Part shown: positions 9,770 through 19,043 of the stretch, one piece after another
Position numbering within the stretch: the first letter of the stretch is position 1
Layout of the letters: each line of letters begins with the position of its first letter
Position numbers and translations under genes: made by a program
The notes under the pieces: model-generated
Told to the model about the DNA's origin: nothing
The model's input: only the letters and a program-made list of their open reading frames with translations
Database searches by the model: none
NCBI GenBank assembly: GCA_031413115.1
Contig: JANOEH010000058.1
Location: 1 to 57,439 of the forward strand
Length of the DNA: 57,439 bases
DNA from: JANPEF01 sp031413115
GTDB taxonomy: Bacteria > Eisenbacteria > RBG-16-71-46 > DASYSL01
Reading direction: 5' to 3'

Positions 9770-12700
9770 GTGACGGCCCGTCTGCGCCCGCTTCGCTGGT
9801 CCCAGTTCGGCATGGTCCTGGTCGCACTGGTCCTCGTCGCGGCGCTCTCGACCGTGCCCGAGTGCGCCGACGCTGCGGCGAAGAAAAAGTCCCGCGCAAA
9901 GGCGAAGCCAGCCGCCGCGGCCAAGGGCCCGGCCCGGGTCGAGATCGCGGTCCTCCACACGACCGACCTGCATGGCCACCTCCTCCCCTGGAACTACGAC
10001 ACGGGAAAGCCGGATCCGGAGCTCGGCCTGTCGAAGATCGCGACGCTGGTGAAGCAGGTGCGGGCCGAGACTCCGCGCTCGATCCTGGTCGACGCCGGCG
10101 ACTGCATCCAGGGCACGCCGCTGCCCTACGTGCACGCGGTCGGCGCCGACGACGGCGTGCCCGGCACCGGCGGCCGCCCGGATCCCCAGATGTCGTGCAT
10201 GAATGCGATGGGCTACGAGGCGTTCGCCGTCGGCAACCACGAGTACAACTTCGGCCTCGACGTGCTGCGCAAGGCGCAGTCCGAGGCAAAGTTCCCGTGG
10301 CTCTCGGCGAACACGCTCAAGACCGACACGCCGGGCGCCGCCGAATACCAGTCCTACCTCGTGAAGGTGATCGACGGCGTGCGCGTCGGCTTCCTGGGCC
10401 TCACCACGCCGGGCGTGCCCCACTGGGACGATCCGCCGAACTGGGCCAACCTCACGTTCGAGGACCCGCTCGAGACCGCCCGGCGCATGGTGCCGATCAT
10501 GCGCGAGCGCGAGCGCTGCGATGCGGTGATCGTCGTCTGCCACATGGGGCTCGAGGAGGACGCGAACGGGCGGCCGAGGCCGAATCAGATGCCGAACGAG
10601 AACCGCGTGCTCGCCATCGCCCGCGGCGTGCCGGGCGTCGATGCGATCATCATGGGCCACACCCACGTGCGGATCGAGTCGCGCCTCGAGAACGGGGTGC
10701 TGCTCACCCAGTCCGGGCGCTGGGCCGACGGGCTGGGACGCCTCGACCTGACGTTCGACCGCCAGGCGAACGGGCGCTACAAGCTCACCGAGCGCAAGGG
10801 CCGCGTCTACGACGTCGACGAAACCGTCGCCAGCGACCCCGCGATCGAGGCCATCGCGAAGCCGTACCACGACGCGACCGAGGCGTACCTGTCGACGGTC
10901 ATCGCCCAGGCGGCCGACACGCTCGACGGCGGCGACGCGCGCATCCGCGACAACGCGCTGCACGAGATCGTCGACCGCGCACAGCTCGAGGCAACCGGCG
11001 CCGACGTGTCGCTGTCGGCGATGTTCAATCCGCGGGCGCGCATCACGCCGGGCCCGGTAACCGTCCGCGACGTGTTCGCGCTCTACCCTTACGAGAACAC
11101 GCTGGCCGCGATCGAGCTCTCGGGCGCCGACATGAAGGCCGCGCTCGAGCACTCCTCGCGCTACTACATGCCTTACGACTTCGGGCGAACGCCCGGTCCG
11201 GTGGTGAACCCGGACATCCAGGGCTATAACTTCGACACGGTCGAGGGCCTGACCTACACGCTCGACCTGTCGCGCCCCGCCGGCGAGCGCGTGCGGGACC
11301 TGCGCCTGGAAGGGGCGCCGCTGGCGCCCGACCGCATGATCAACGTGGCGGTGAACAACTACCGGGTGAACGGCGGCGGCGGCTACACGATGCTGAAGAA
11401 CGGCCGCGAGGTCTCGACCCGGCGCATTCCCGCGCGCAGCGCCGTGGTCGCATTCATGCGCGAGCAGGGCACGATCCGGCGGCGCACCGACGGCAACTGG
11501 CGCCTCGCCCCCGAGTGGGTCGGTTCGCCCGCTCGCGAGCCGATCGAGCGCCTGGTGCGCCGCGGCGTCATCCCACCGGACAGCGCGCTGACCTACCGCC
11601 TCGATGCCCCGCTCACCCACCGTCGCCTCGCCGACTGGGTGCGCATGCTCGGCGTGCCCGAGCCCCTGAGTCCCGCCGGCGAGTCGGCGCGCAAGAAGCA
11701 GAAGCAGGCGCCCGCCAAGCTCGACCCCGCGGCGACGGTGCCGCTGTCGCGCGCGATCGAGTGGAGCGCGAACGCGCTGCCCGCGAGCCCGCGCGCCCGA
11801 GCCACCGCCGCCGACGATCCGTTCGGGCTCGTCGATGGCCGCGCCGCCGATCGTCCGCTCACGGTCGCCGAGGGCGCCGCCGTGCTCGCCGACGCCGTGT
11901 TCCCGCGCCTGACCTTCCTGCACATGACCGACTTCCACGGCGCACTCCTGCCCGGCGCCACCGAGCGCTCGTCGCAGAAGCCGTGGGGCGGCGCGGCCGT
12001 GTTGGCCGCCTACGTGGCCCGCGAGCGCGCGCTCAACCCGCAGGGCACGATCCTCACCGACGGCGGCGATTGGATGCAGGGCACGGCGATCTCGAACCTG
12101 CGCTTCGGGCGCCCGGTGATCGACCTGATGAACCGGCTCGGCGTCGACGCGGCCGCGATCGGCAACCACGAGTTCGACTGGAGCGTCGACACGCTCCGCG
12201 CACGCATGGCCGATTCCCGCTTCACGCCGCTCGGCGCGAACTGGTTCGATCGCGCGACCGGCAAGCGCATGGCCGGCATCGCGCCGTGGACGATCGAGAC
12301 GCGGCGCGGACTCTCGGTGGGCATCCTCGGTCTGTGCACCGAGGACACGCCGCAGACGACGATGCCGCAGTACGTGAAGGACTTCGAGTTCAAGGACGCC
12401 GGGAAGACCGCCGCCTCGCTGGTCGACTCGGTGCGCGCGGCGGGTGCGAACCTGTACGTCATGATCGGCCACCTTCCCGGGCGCCAGGATTCGACGGGCA
12501 AGGTCAGCGGCGAACTGGCCGACGTCGCGCGCGCCGTGCCCGGCGAGCTGGCCGTGTTCGGCGGCCACAGCCATAACCGCGTCCTCGGCGAGGCGAGCGG
12601 GGTCCCCGCGATGATCGCGGGCTCCAGCGGACAGTACCTGGGCCGGCTCGACGTGGTCGTCGATCGGCGCGCCGACGACGGTCGCGGCGCCGTCGTCCCC

Positions 12701-13408
12701 GCCGAGACGCACGCGCGGATGATCCCCACCTACGCCGACGACGTGCGCCCGGATCCGGCGACGCTGGCGTTCGTCGAGCAGACCAACGCGGCGATCGCCC
12801 CGATCACCGGCCGCGTCCTCGGCACCGCCGACCAGGCGATGGGCCGCAGCCGTGCCGAGGATTCCGCGCTGGGCAACTGGATCTCCGACGCGATGCGCGA
12901 GGCGACGAGCGCGAACTTCGCATTCCAGAACCCGGGCGGCATCCGCACCGAGCTCGACGCCGGTCCGGTCACGGTCGGCGAAGTCTACGCCATCATGCCG
13001 TTCGACAACCGCATCGCCACCGTGCAGCTCACGGGCGCGCAGGTCAAGTCGGTGCTCGAGACGGGCGTCTCGCCGACGACGTGCATCCAGGTCTCGGGGT
13101 TGACGTTTGCGTTCGACCCGGCGAAGCCGCGCGGCGAGCGGGTGCGCGACTTGAAGACCGCGGCCGGCATCCCCATTGATCCCGCCGCCACCTACGCGGT
13201 GGCCGCGAACGACTTCATGGCGCAGGGCGGCGACGGCTTCACCATGTTCGCCGAGGGCAAGGGCCTCACGGTCACCGGGATCCTGGTGCGCGAGGCGATG
13301 GAGAAGGACCTGGAGAGGAGGACCGCGAAGGGCGAGCGCCTGATCGCGACCGGCGGGCGGCGGATCAAGAACCTGGGCGCGGCCGCGAGCAGGGCTACGG
13401 AGCGCTGA
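9770..13408 (+). CDS. Tandem-duplicated exported 5'-nucleotidase / metallophosphoesterase
   Basis: The protein has 1212 residues, about twice the usual length. A signal peptide/TM (MVLVALVLVAALSTV) and a Lys/Ala linker lead into unit 1. Unit 1 is a metallophosphoesterase with VLHTTDLHGHLLPWN, DAGDCIQGTPL, GNHEYNFG and GHTHVRIES, followed by a 5_nucleotid_C domain (PGPVTVRDVFALYPYENT, NNYRVNGGGGYTML). After a linker, unit 2 repeats the order: FLHMTDFHGALLPG, DGGDWMQGTAI, GNHEFDW, GGHSHNRV, then VGEVYAIMPFDNRIATV and AANDFMAQGGDGFTM. Both units keep metal ligands, so both may be active. It likely hydrolyses extracytoplasmic nucleotides or 2',3'-cyclic nucleotides for phosphate and nucleoside salvage. 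The GTG start has GGAGG at 9761. Confidence 0.88.
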   Translation: MTARLRPLRWSQFGMVLVALVLVAALSTVPECADAAAKKKSRAKAKPAAAAKGPARVEIAVLHTTDLHGHLLPWNYDTGKPDPELGLSKIATLVKQVRAETPRSILVDAGDCIQGTPLPYVHAVGADDGVPGTGGRPDPQMSCMNAMGYEAFAVGNHEYNFGLDVLRKAQSEAKFPWLSANTLKTDTPGAAEYQSYLVKVIDGVRVGFLGLTTPGVPHWDDPPNWANLTFEDPLETARRMVPIMRERERCDAVIVVCHMGLEEDANGRPRPNQMPNENRVLAIARGVPGVDAIIMGHTHVRIESRLENGVLLTQSGRWADGLGRLDLTFDRQANGRYKLTERKGRVYDVDETVASDPAIEAIAKPYHDATEAYLSTVIAQAADTLDGGDARIRDNALHEIVDRAQLEATGADVSLSAMFNPRARITPGPVTVRDVFALYPYENTLAAIELSGADMKAALEHSSRYYMPYDFGRTPGPVVNPDIQGYNFDTVEGLTYTLDLSRPAGERVRDLRLEGAPLAPDRMINVAVNNYRVNGGGGYTMLKNGREVSTRRIPARSAVVAFMREQGTIRRRTDGNWRLAPEWVGSPAREPIERLVRRGVIPPDSALTYRLDAPLTHRRLADWVRMLGVPEPLSPAGESARKKQKQAPAKLDPAATVPLSRAIEWSANALPASPRARATAADDPFGLVDGRAADRPLTVAEGAAVLADAVFPRLTFLHMTDFHGALLPGATERSSQKPWGGAAVLAAYVARERALNPQGTILTDGGDWMQGTAISNLRFGRPVIDLMNRLGVDAAAIGNHEFDWSVDTLRARMADSRFTPLGANWFDRATGKRMAGIAPWTIETRRGLSVGILGLCTEDTPQTTMPQYVKDFEFKDAGKTAASLVDSVRAAGANLYVMIGHLPGRQDSTGKVSGELADVARAVPGELAVFGGHSHNRVLGEASGVPAMIAGSSGQYLGRLDVVVDRRADDGRGAVVPAETHARMIPTYADDVRPDPATLAFVEQTNAAIAPITGRVLGTADQAMGRSRAEDSALGNWISDAMREATSANFAFQNPGGIRTELDAGPVTVGEVYAIMPFDNRIATVQLTGAQVKSVLETGVSPTTCIQVSGLTFAFDPAKPRGERVRDLKTAAGIPIDPAATYAVAANDFMAQGGDGFTMFAEGKGLTVTGILVREAMEKDLERRTAKGERLIATGGRRIKNLGAAASRATER

Positions 13409-13411
13409 GCG

Positions 13412-15247
13412 TCAGCCCTCGATCGCCTCGATCCCCGCCGTCGACGGATCGAGGCGATCGAGCAGGCCGCCGAGAAATCGCGTCGCCCACCACACCTCGA
13501 ACAACAGCCAGCCGGCCGCGATCGCCGCGCCGAGAACGATCGCCGGCGCTCCGATCACCCCGGCAAGCAACCACATCGCGACGGCGCCCGATACAGCCGC
13601 CGGGAGGGTGCAGATCGCGAGCACGATCACCGAGCCGAACAGCGTCAGCATGCGCTGGCCCGACGCCTCGAAGCCGCGTGCGCGACTGTTCGCCAAGGCG
13701 ACCCATGCCGGGAACATCAGCACGATGGCGTTCTGCAGCGTGAGCTGGATGCCGGTCAGCGCGGGCAGCAGCAGCGCCGCGCCCAGCAGGCCCGCGAACC
13801 ACCACGAGACCGACGGGATGCTCTCGAGGCCGAGCGCGCCGACTGCCTCGGTGCCCACCCAGGCAAGTCCGATCGCCGCGGCAGCCAGGGCCCCCAGCTC
13901 GATCGCGGTGAGCACGACCCACGGGCCGAGGAGTTCGCCGCGCACGATCGCCCGGCCCGACAGCGGAAACGTCTTCACCGCGTCGATGTGGAGCAGGTCC
14001 TCGCGCAGGTCGTTGCGCACGAACAGCGGCCCGAACATCGCGGTGAACACCGCGACGAGCGCGGCAAGGAAGGCCGCGATCAGGCCGAACGGCGCGCCGG
14101 CGTCGTTCAGCCCGACGATCAGGCCCACCACCCCGAAGAGAAACGCCCCGAGGCCGATCAACCCGCGCACGGGGGTGACGCGGGCCAGCGAGACGAGGTT
14201 CTTCCACAGGAGTGCGATTCCGGGACGGCCCTTCGGCGCAAGGCGCCACGGAAACGCGCGCACGCGCGTGGGCAGGGCGCCGCCGCGACGGGATGCCTGC
14301 TGCCGCGCCGCGACGCGCTCGGCGCGCTTCTGCGCCGCGTCGACCGCCGCCTCCTCGAACTCCGCGTCGGAGCGGATCACCCACAGGTAGTTGGCAAGCA
14401 GAATCGCGATCGCCGGTGGCAGCCAGCGCACGAAGTCGCCCGGGTTCTGCGCGAGGATGAGGCGCGGGAACACCGCGAACGGCCACAGCGCCACGCCGAG
14501 CACGCCCGTGGTCCCCACCTTGCCGACCACCCCGACGAACGCCCCGAGGCCCTCGCGCGTCACGTCTTCGTCCCCGGTGAGCGTGCGCGCGGCGGCGAGG
14601 ATCGCCGGCCAACCCGCGAGCACGCCGATGACGACGGCGGTCCCGAGCGCCGCGAAGGCGAGCAGCGGGACGATCCGCCGTCGCAGTCCCGACATGCCCT
14701 GCGCGATGAGCTCGGCGGTCGCGAAGCCGGCGCCCATGGTGTGCAGGTGCAAGGTCGCGTAGAGGAGCCAGATGCCCAGCAGGCGGCCCCAGCCGCCGAC
14801 GGACGTGAGCCCGCGGCCCCAGAAGAACGACGTGATGAAGGCGCCGAACAGGATGCCAAGCTGCGCGCGCAGCAGCTTGTAGTGGACGATCTGGCGCCGC
14901 GTCACCGGCGCCGGAAACAGGTAGTGGATCTCGGCGCGGGTGAACTCGAGCACCGCGCCCTTCGAGGGCAGGATCCAGAGCAGCGCCGTCCACGCCAGCA
15001 GCACGACGCTGCCGGCGAACGCGAATCCATCGATCACCTGGGGACTGAGGAGCGAGCTCCAGTTCCCGCCCGGGCGATCGCGCAGGCCGGAGCGCACCAC
15101 GTTCGACATCCAGAACCCGATCCACAGCACGCTCACCGCCGTCGGCACGAGGTACCGCGGCTCGCGCAGGCGGCGGAGCTGACGCAGGATCTTGTTCTTG
15201 GTCGTGCGGATGGTGAGGAAGCGGAAGACGCCGAAGACGTCGCTCAT
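13412..15247 (-). CDS. ABC exporter membrane subunit (putative ABC_export family)
   Basis: This 611-residue polytopic membrane protein has around 12-14 hydrophobic segments. Examples are YLVPTAVSVLWIGFWMSNVV near residue 40, GSVVLLAWTALLWILP near 80, and AIVLGAAIAAGWLLF at the C-terminus. The early motif FTRAEIHYLFPAPVTRRQIVHYKLLRAQ matches the putative ABC exporter family, in which the permease is encoded next to a lone ATPase. Its ATG overlaps the stop of the ATPase gene by 4 bp. The substrate is unknown; such pairs often handle peptides, lipids or drugs. It ends 4 bp from the convergent nucleotidase gene. Confidence 0.8.
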   Translation of the reverse strand: MSDVFGVFRFLTIRTTKNKILRQLRRLREPRYLVPTAVSVLWIGFWMSNVVRSGLRDRPGGNWSSLLSPQVIDGFAFAGSVVLLAWTALLWILPSKGAVLEFTRAEIHYLFPAPVTRRQIVHYKLLRAQLGILFGAFITSFFWGRGLTSVGGWGRLLGIWLLYATLHLHTMGAGFATAELIAQGMSGLRRRIVPLLAFAALGTAVVIGVLAGWPAILAAARTLTGDEDVTREGLGAFVGVVGKVGTTGVLGVALWPFAVFPRLILAQNPGDFVRWLPPAIAILLANYLWVIRSDAEFEEAAVDAAQKRAERVAARQQASRRGGALPTRVRAFPWRLAPKGRPGIALLWKNLVSLARVTPVRGLIGLGAFLFGVVGLIVGLNDAGAPFGLIAAFLAALVAVFTAMFGPLFVRNDLREDLLHIDAVKTFPLSGRAIVRGELLGPWVVLTAIELGALAAAAIGLAWVGTEAVGALGLESIPSVSWWFAGLLGAALLLPALTGIQLTLQNAIVLMFPAWVALANSRARGFEASGQRMLTLFGSVIVLAICTLPAAVSGAVAMWLLAGVIGAPAIVLGAAIAAGWLLFEVWWATRFLGGLLDRLDPSTAGIEAIEG

Positions 15248-16002
15248 CGCGAGAAGGGCGTCCCGTCTGGATCGTCGTCACCACGGCCCGTGACGGTGAG
15301 GAAGATCTCCTCGAGCGTCGCGTCCTTCGCCAGGCCCGGGGCGGCGGCGCGGATCTCGGAGAGCGAACCGAGCGCGAGGCGCCTCCCGTTCTGCAGGATG
15401 AGCACGCGATCGGCTATCTCCTCGACCAGGTGCAGCAGGTGCGACGACACCACGATCGCCGCCCCGCGGTTCTTCCGCTCGAGGATCGTCCGCTTCATGC
15501 GGCGGATGCCGTACGGGTCGAGGCCGGTCAGCGGCTCGTCGAACAGCATCGCCTCGGGTTCGTGCAACAGCCCGCAGGCGATGGCGAGCTTCTGCTTCAT
15601 GCCGCGCGACAGTTCGCCGGGCAGCGCGCCCGCCTTGTCCGCCAGCTCGAGTTCTTCGAGCAGCGCGCGGCCGCGGCCCTCGGCGCCCTCGACGTTGTAC
15701 AGGCGCGCGGTGAGCTCCAGGTGCTCGCGGACGGTGAGGTAGTCGAACAGGTGGGGCTCGTCCGGCATCCACGCGAGCCGGCGCTTGGCCTCGACCGGCT
15801 GCGTGCTCAGGTCGTGTCCCGCGACCAGCACCGCCCCCGACGTAGGCCGGAGGATGCCGACGAGACAGCGCAATGTGGTGGTCTTGCCCGCGCCGTTGGG
15901 GCCGACCAGCCCGACGATCTCGCCGGGCGCGACGGCGAACGACAGGTCGTCGACGGCGACGAACGATCCATAGTGCTTGCACAGGTTGCGGACTTCGATC
16001 AA
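15244..16002 (-). CDS. ABC transporter ATP-binding protein
   Basis: The protein has 252 residues: Walker A GPNGAGKTTTLR (about residues 35-46), Q-loop region around AWMPDEPHLFDYLTVREHL, signature LSRGMKQKLAIACGLL, Walker B AMLFDEPLTGLDP, and H-loop VVSSHLLHLVEE. It is closest to the CcmA/NatA-like export ATPases. The start is TTG with GGAGG 5-6 nt upstream. It is translationally coupled to the membrane subunit that follows, with which it forms an exporter. The AmiC-like gene ends 52 bp upstream, so it may belong to the same long leftward transcript from the HtrA promoter. Confidence 0.92.
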   Translation of the reverse strand: MIEVRNLCKHYGSFVAVDDLSFAVAPGEIVGLVGPNGAGKTTTLRCLVGILRPTSGAVLVAGHDLSTQPVEAKRRLAWMPDEPHLFDYLTVREHLELTARLYNVEGAEGRGRALLEELELADKAGALPGELSRGMKQKLAIACGLLHEPEAMLFDEPLTGLDPYGIRRMKRTILERKNRGAAIVVSSHLLHLVEEIADRVLILQNGRRLALGSLSEIRAAAPGLAKDATLEEIFLTVTGRGDDDPDGTPFSR

Positions 16003-16053
16003 GGCGTCCTCCCGCCCGCGGCCGCAGGCGGGCGGAGAATACCACGAGCGGCG

Positions 16054-17310
16054 CTAGTTGGCGGAAGTCCGCCCGCGCACGACCGGCGGGGCCTTGGCCA
16101 GGTAGGTGGTGACGCCGCGTGCGATCATGCGCGCCATGTCCCGCTGGAACTGGGGATCGCGCAGGAGGCGCTCCTCGACCGGGTTGTTGATGAACGCGCA
16201 CTCGACGAGGATCGAGGGCACGACCGGCGACTTGAGGACCGCGAAGGGCGCCTGCTTGATGCCGCGCGAGGTCATGTTCCGACCCTCCTCGATCTGGGTG
16301 AGCACCGCCTCGGCGAGCAGCGACGACTGCTGGATGACCTCGGTCTGCTTGAGATCGAAGAGGATGCCGAGCAGGTCGTCGTCCCCGCGCTCGGCCGGGC
16401 CCGCCGAGATCTTGTCGGCGGCGTTCTCGAGGTCGGCGAGGTTCTTCGACGCCTCGTCGCTGGCGCTGGCCAGTGACAGGAAGTAGACCTCGCTGCCGCT
16501 GCCGTTGCGCCCCCGGGCGGAGTTCATGTGGATCGAGACGAACGCGTCGGCCTGGTACCGCTCGGCCATGCGATAGCGATCGCGCAGCGGCACGTCGTAG
16601 TCGGCGGTGCGCGTGAGGACCACCGAGATGCCCGCGTTCTTCTCCAACTCCTCCTCGACCATGCGGGCGATGGCGAGCGCAATGTTCTTCTCGTAGGTCC
16701 GCTTGGGCCCGACCGCGCCAACCGCCTCGCCGCCGTGGCCCGGGTCGACGATGATGATGCGCCGTCCGCTGGCCGTGACCTTCGCCACCCGCTCGCGCTC
16801 GACCGCGTCGCGGTCGGCCTGCCCGGGACGATCGATGTCGATGACCACGCGCGGCGCGGCCCCCGCCTCGTCCTCGAGCCCGAAGATGCGCGGTCGCACC
16901 CACTCCTCGAGTTCGACGCGCAGGCGCAACCCGGCGGGATCCTCCTCGACCGAAATGGCACGCACGGCCCCGGGGGCCAACGTGGGCATCTCGAGCGCGG
17001 GTGACCGCACGGCGCGGTCGATCACGACGTCGAAGCGCGACGCCGCGGAGTCGGTGACGAGTCGGTAGTTGGCGGATGCGCTCAGGTCGAGCACGAGCCG
17101 CGTGGCGTCGGGGCCGGCGTAGCTGCGCATGCTCTGCGCCACCGGCGTGACCGGCTTGGCCGGGGCCTGCTTGCGGCTCGACTTCTTCTTCGTCGCGGCA
17201 TCGACATCGTGCGGGGCGATCGCATCGACGGCGATCCCCCCCACGACGACGAACGCGAGCGCGAGCCCGAAGACCCACGCTCGCGCGCGATCGCGCTGGC
17301 GCAACCTCAA
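16054..17310 (-). CDS. N-acetylmuramoyl-L-alanine amidase (AmiC-like, AMIN domain)
   Basis: The protein has 418 residues. A signal peptide/TM (FGLALAFVVVGGIAVDAIA) and a Lys-rich stretch precede an AMIN domain (about 55-150) that targets the septum or peptidoglycan. The catalytic Amidase_3 domain shows zinc ligands in IVDPGHGGEAVGAVG, E in RTYEKNIALAIA, FVSIHMNSA and the catalytic ILVECAFINNPVEERLL. It cleaves the amide bond between MurNAc and the stem peptide during cell separation. The TTG start overlaps the HtrA stop (TTGA), so expression is coupled to the periplasmic protease. No LysM or PG-binding domain follows. Confidence 0.9.
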   Translation of the reverse strand: MRLRQRDRARAWVFGLALAFVVVGGIAVDAIAPHDVDAATKKKSSRKQAPAKPVTPVAQSMRSYAGPDATRLVLDLSASANYRLVTDSAASRFDVVIDRAVRSPALEMPTLAPGAVRAISVEEDPAGLRLRVELEEWVRPRIFGLEDEAGAAPRVVIDIDRPGQADRDAVERERVAKVTASGRRIIIVDPGHGGEAVGAVGPKRTYEKNIALAIARMVEEELEKNAGISVVLTRTADYDVPLRDRYRMAERYQADAFVSIHMNSARGRNGSGSEVYFLSLASASDEASKNLADLENAADKISAGPAERGDDDLLGILFDLKQTEVIQQSSLLAEAVLTQIEEGRNMTSRGIKQAPFAVLKSPVVPSILVECAFINNPVEERLLRDPQFQRDMARMIARGVTTYLAKAPPVVRGRTSAN

Positions 17311-18875
17311 TCCTTCAGCTTCAGGGCGACGTACCGGGTGCCCATCCGGCCGCTACTCCAGTCGACGCTGGCGACGCGCACGCGCAACGGCCGCCCGCTT
17401 GCCTTCGCCGCCTTGACCGCCGCGCCCAGCGCCGCCGGCGAGGTGGTCGCGTTGCCGCCGGCCTCGAGGATCAGGTCGCCCTCCTCGATGCCCGCCGTTC
17501 CCGCCGCGCCGCCGGGTTCGACTTCGCTCACGACGACGCCGTTGATGTTCTCGGCGAGCACCGCGTGCTCCTGCTCGTTGAGCGAGCGCACGCTCATGCC
17601 CAGGTCCGCCGGCACGACTTCGTCGGGAACGCCGCCCGGGACCGGGCGGGGCCGTCCGGTCGCCTGCGCGAGCATGACCTCGCGGTTGGCGAGCGTGACG
17701 CTCACGGTCATCGGCTTGCCGTCGCGCAGCAGCGCCACGGCGACTCGCTTCTCGACCGGCGTGTCGGCGACCTTGAGCCGGAACGCCGTCACGTCCCTGA
17801 CCCGCGCCTGGTCGAACGAGGTGATGATGTCGCCGGGCTTGATGCCCGCGCGGCTCGCCGGCGAATCGTCCGAGACCTCGCCGACCACCACGCCGGCGTC
17901 GGACTTGAGGCCGTACGTCTCGGCGAGATCGGGCGTGAGCTCGGCCGGCACGACGCCGAGGAACCCGCGGACCACCTTGCCGTTGGCCACCAGCTGCTCG
18001 GCAATGTGCCGCGCCAGGTTGATCGGGATGGCAAAGCCGATCCCCTGTCCCTGCGCGTTGATCGCGGTGTTGATGCCGATGGCCTCGCCGCGCAGGTTGA
18101 CCAGCGGGCCGCCCGAGTTTCCGAAATTGATCGACGCGTCGGTCTGGATGAAGTCCTGGTAGTCGGGCGCGCCGCCGGCGATGTTGAGCGCGGAGCGGCC
18201 GCGCGCGCTGACGATGCCGGCAGTGACCGAGCCTTGCAGCTCGCCGAGAGGATTGCCGATGGCCAGCACCCACTCACCGACCTTGATGCCGTCCGAGTTA
18301 CCCAGCGGCAGCGCGGGCAGCGGGGTCGACGCGTTGATCTGGATCACGGCGACGTCGGTCGCCGGATCCTGGCCGATGATCCGGGCCTTGAATGTGCGCT
18401 TGTCGGACAGCGTGACCGTGATCTCGGACGCATCGCGAACGACGTGATTGTTGGTCAGGATGCGACCGTCGGGGTCGATGAGAAAGCCCGAGCCTGAGGA
18501 CGGCGTGTACTGCTGCTGGCGACGCTCGTTGCCGCCGCCCCCGTTCCCTCCCGGCGGCTGGCCGAACCAGCGGCGGTACATCTCCTCCATGTCTGACGAG
18601 TTGCCGCCGGCCCCGACCTTGCGGCGGGTCTCGATGCTCACGACCGCCGGCGCGGCGCGCTCGACGACGGCGACGAACGGGCTCTCCATTCCGGGCAGCG
18701 GCGCCATCGTGGCGGCGTTCTGGTACGCCGGCTCGACCACGCCCTGGGCGACGGACTCGGGAGAGAGGCGGAGTGTGCCGGCAAGGGCGAGTCCGAGCAC
18801 CAGTCCGCAGGTGACGAAGACGGCGGCGCCCGCCCAGATGCGGGCCGGGCCCAGCGGGGAACGATCGTTCGACAT
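17307..18875 (-). CDS. Do-like periplasmic serine protease HtrA/DegP
   Basis: The protein has 522 residues. A signal anchor lies near residues 12-34 (IWAGAAVFVTCGLVLGLALAG). The trypsin-like domain has catalytic H144 (NNHVV), D174 (ATDVAV) and S254 (GNSGGP). Two PDZ domains follow (about 280-375, SRAGIKPGDIITSFDQ; about 430-520, GTAGIEEGDLILEAGG). It degrades or refolds misfolded envelope proteins. The ATG at 18875 has AGGAGG 9 nt upstream, and a TTGACC/TAGCAT promoter lies at 18934-18963. First gene of a probable htrA-amidase-ABC exporter transcript. Glycine-rich insertion around residue 110. Confidence 0.93.
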   Translation of the reverse strand: MSNDRSPLGPARIWAGAAVFVTCGLVLGLALAGTLRLSPESVAQGVVEPAYQNAATMAPLPGMESPFVAVVERAAPAVVSIETRRKVGAGGNSSDMEEMYRRWFGQPPGGNGGGGNERRQQQYTPSSGSGFLIDPDGRILTNNHVVRDASEITVTLSDKRTFKARIIGQDPATDVAVIQINASTPLPALPLGNSDGIKVGEWVLAIGNPLGELQGSVTAGIVSARGRSALNIAGGAPDYQDFIQTDASINFGNSGGPLVNLRGEAIGINTAINAQGQGIGFAIPINLARHIAEQLVANGKVVRGFLGVVPAELTPDLAETYGLKSDAGVVVGEVSDDSPASRAGIKPGDIITSFDQARVRDVTAFRLKVADTPVEKRVAVALLRDGKPMTVSVTLANREVMLAQATGRPRPVPGGVPDEVVPADLGMSVRSLNEQEHAVLAENINGVVVSEVEPGGAAGTAGIEEGDLILEAGGNATTSPAALGAAVKAAKASGRPLRVRVASVDWSSGRMGTRYVALKLKD

Positions 18876-18933
18876 GGGGCAAGTCCTCCTCTCCGCGAGG
18901 CGGAGACCGGATGCGTAACGGACGAACACGTTC

Positions 18934-18963
18934 ATGCTAGAAGCCACGGGCGACGGCGGTCAA
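18934..18963 (-). promoter_or_regulatory. Sigma-70-type promoter of htrA
   Basis: TTGACC, 18-bp spacer, TAGCAT on the minus strand. It gives a leader of about 50-55 nt with a good Shine-Dalgarno. Confidence 0.65.
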
Positions 18964-19043
18964 GGCGCGGCACGCCGGATCGCGGCGCTTCACAGCGATT
19001 TGGCGGCCTTGTCGCGCCCGGCCCTTTGCGGCACTCTCCGGCC

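Noticed and set aside
8870..12712. A 1280-codon open frame on the minus strand across the nucleotidase gene
   Set aside because: Only its last 200 codons are protein-like (the HMA protein). The rest is antisense of the 5'-nucleotidase with shadow composition caused by high GC.
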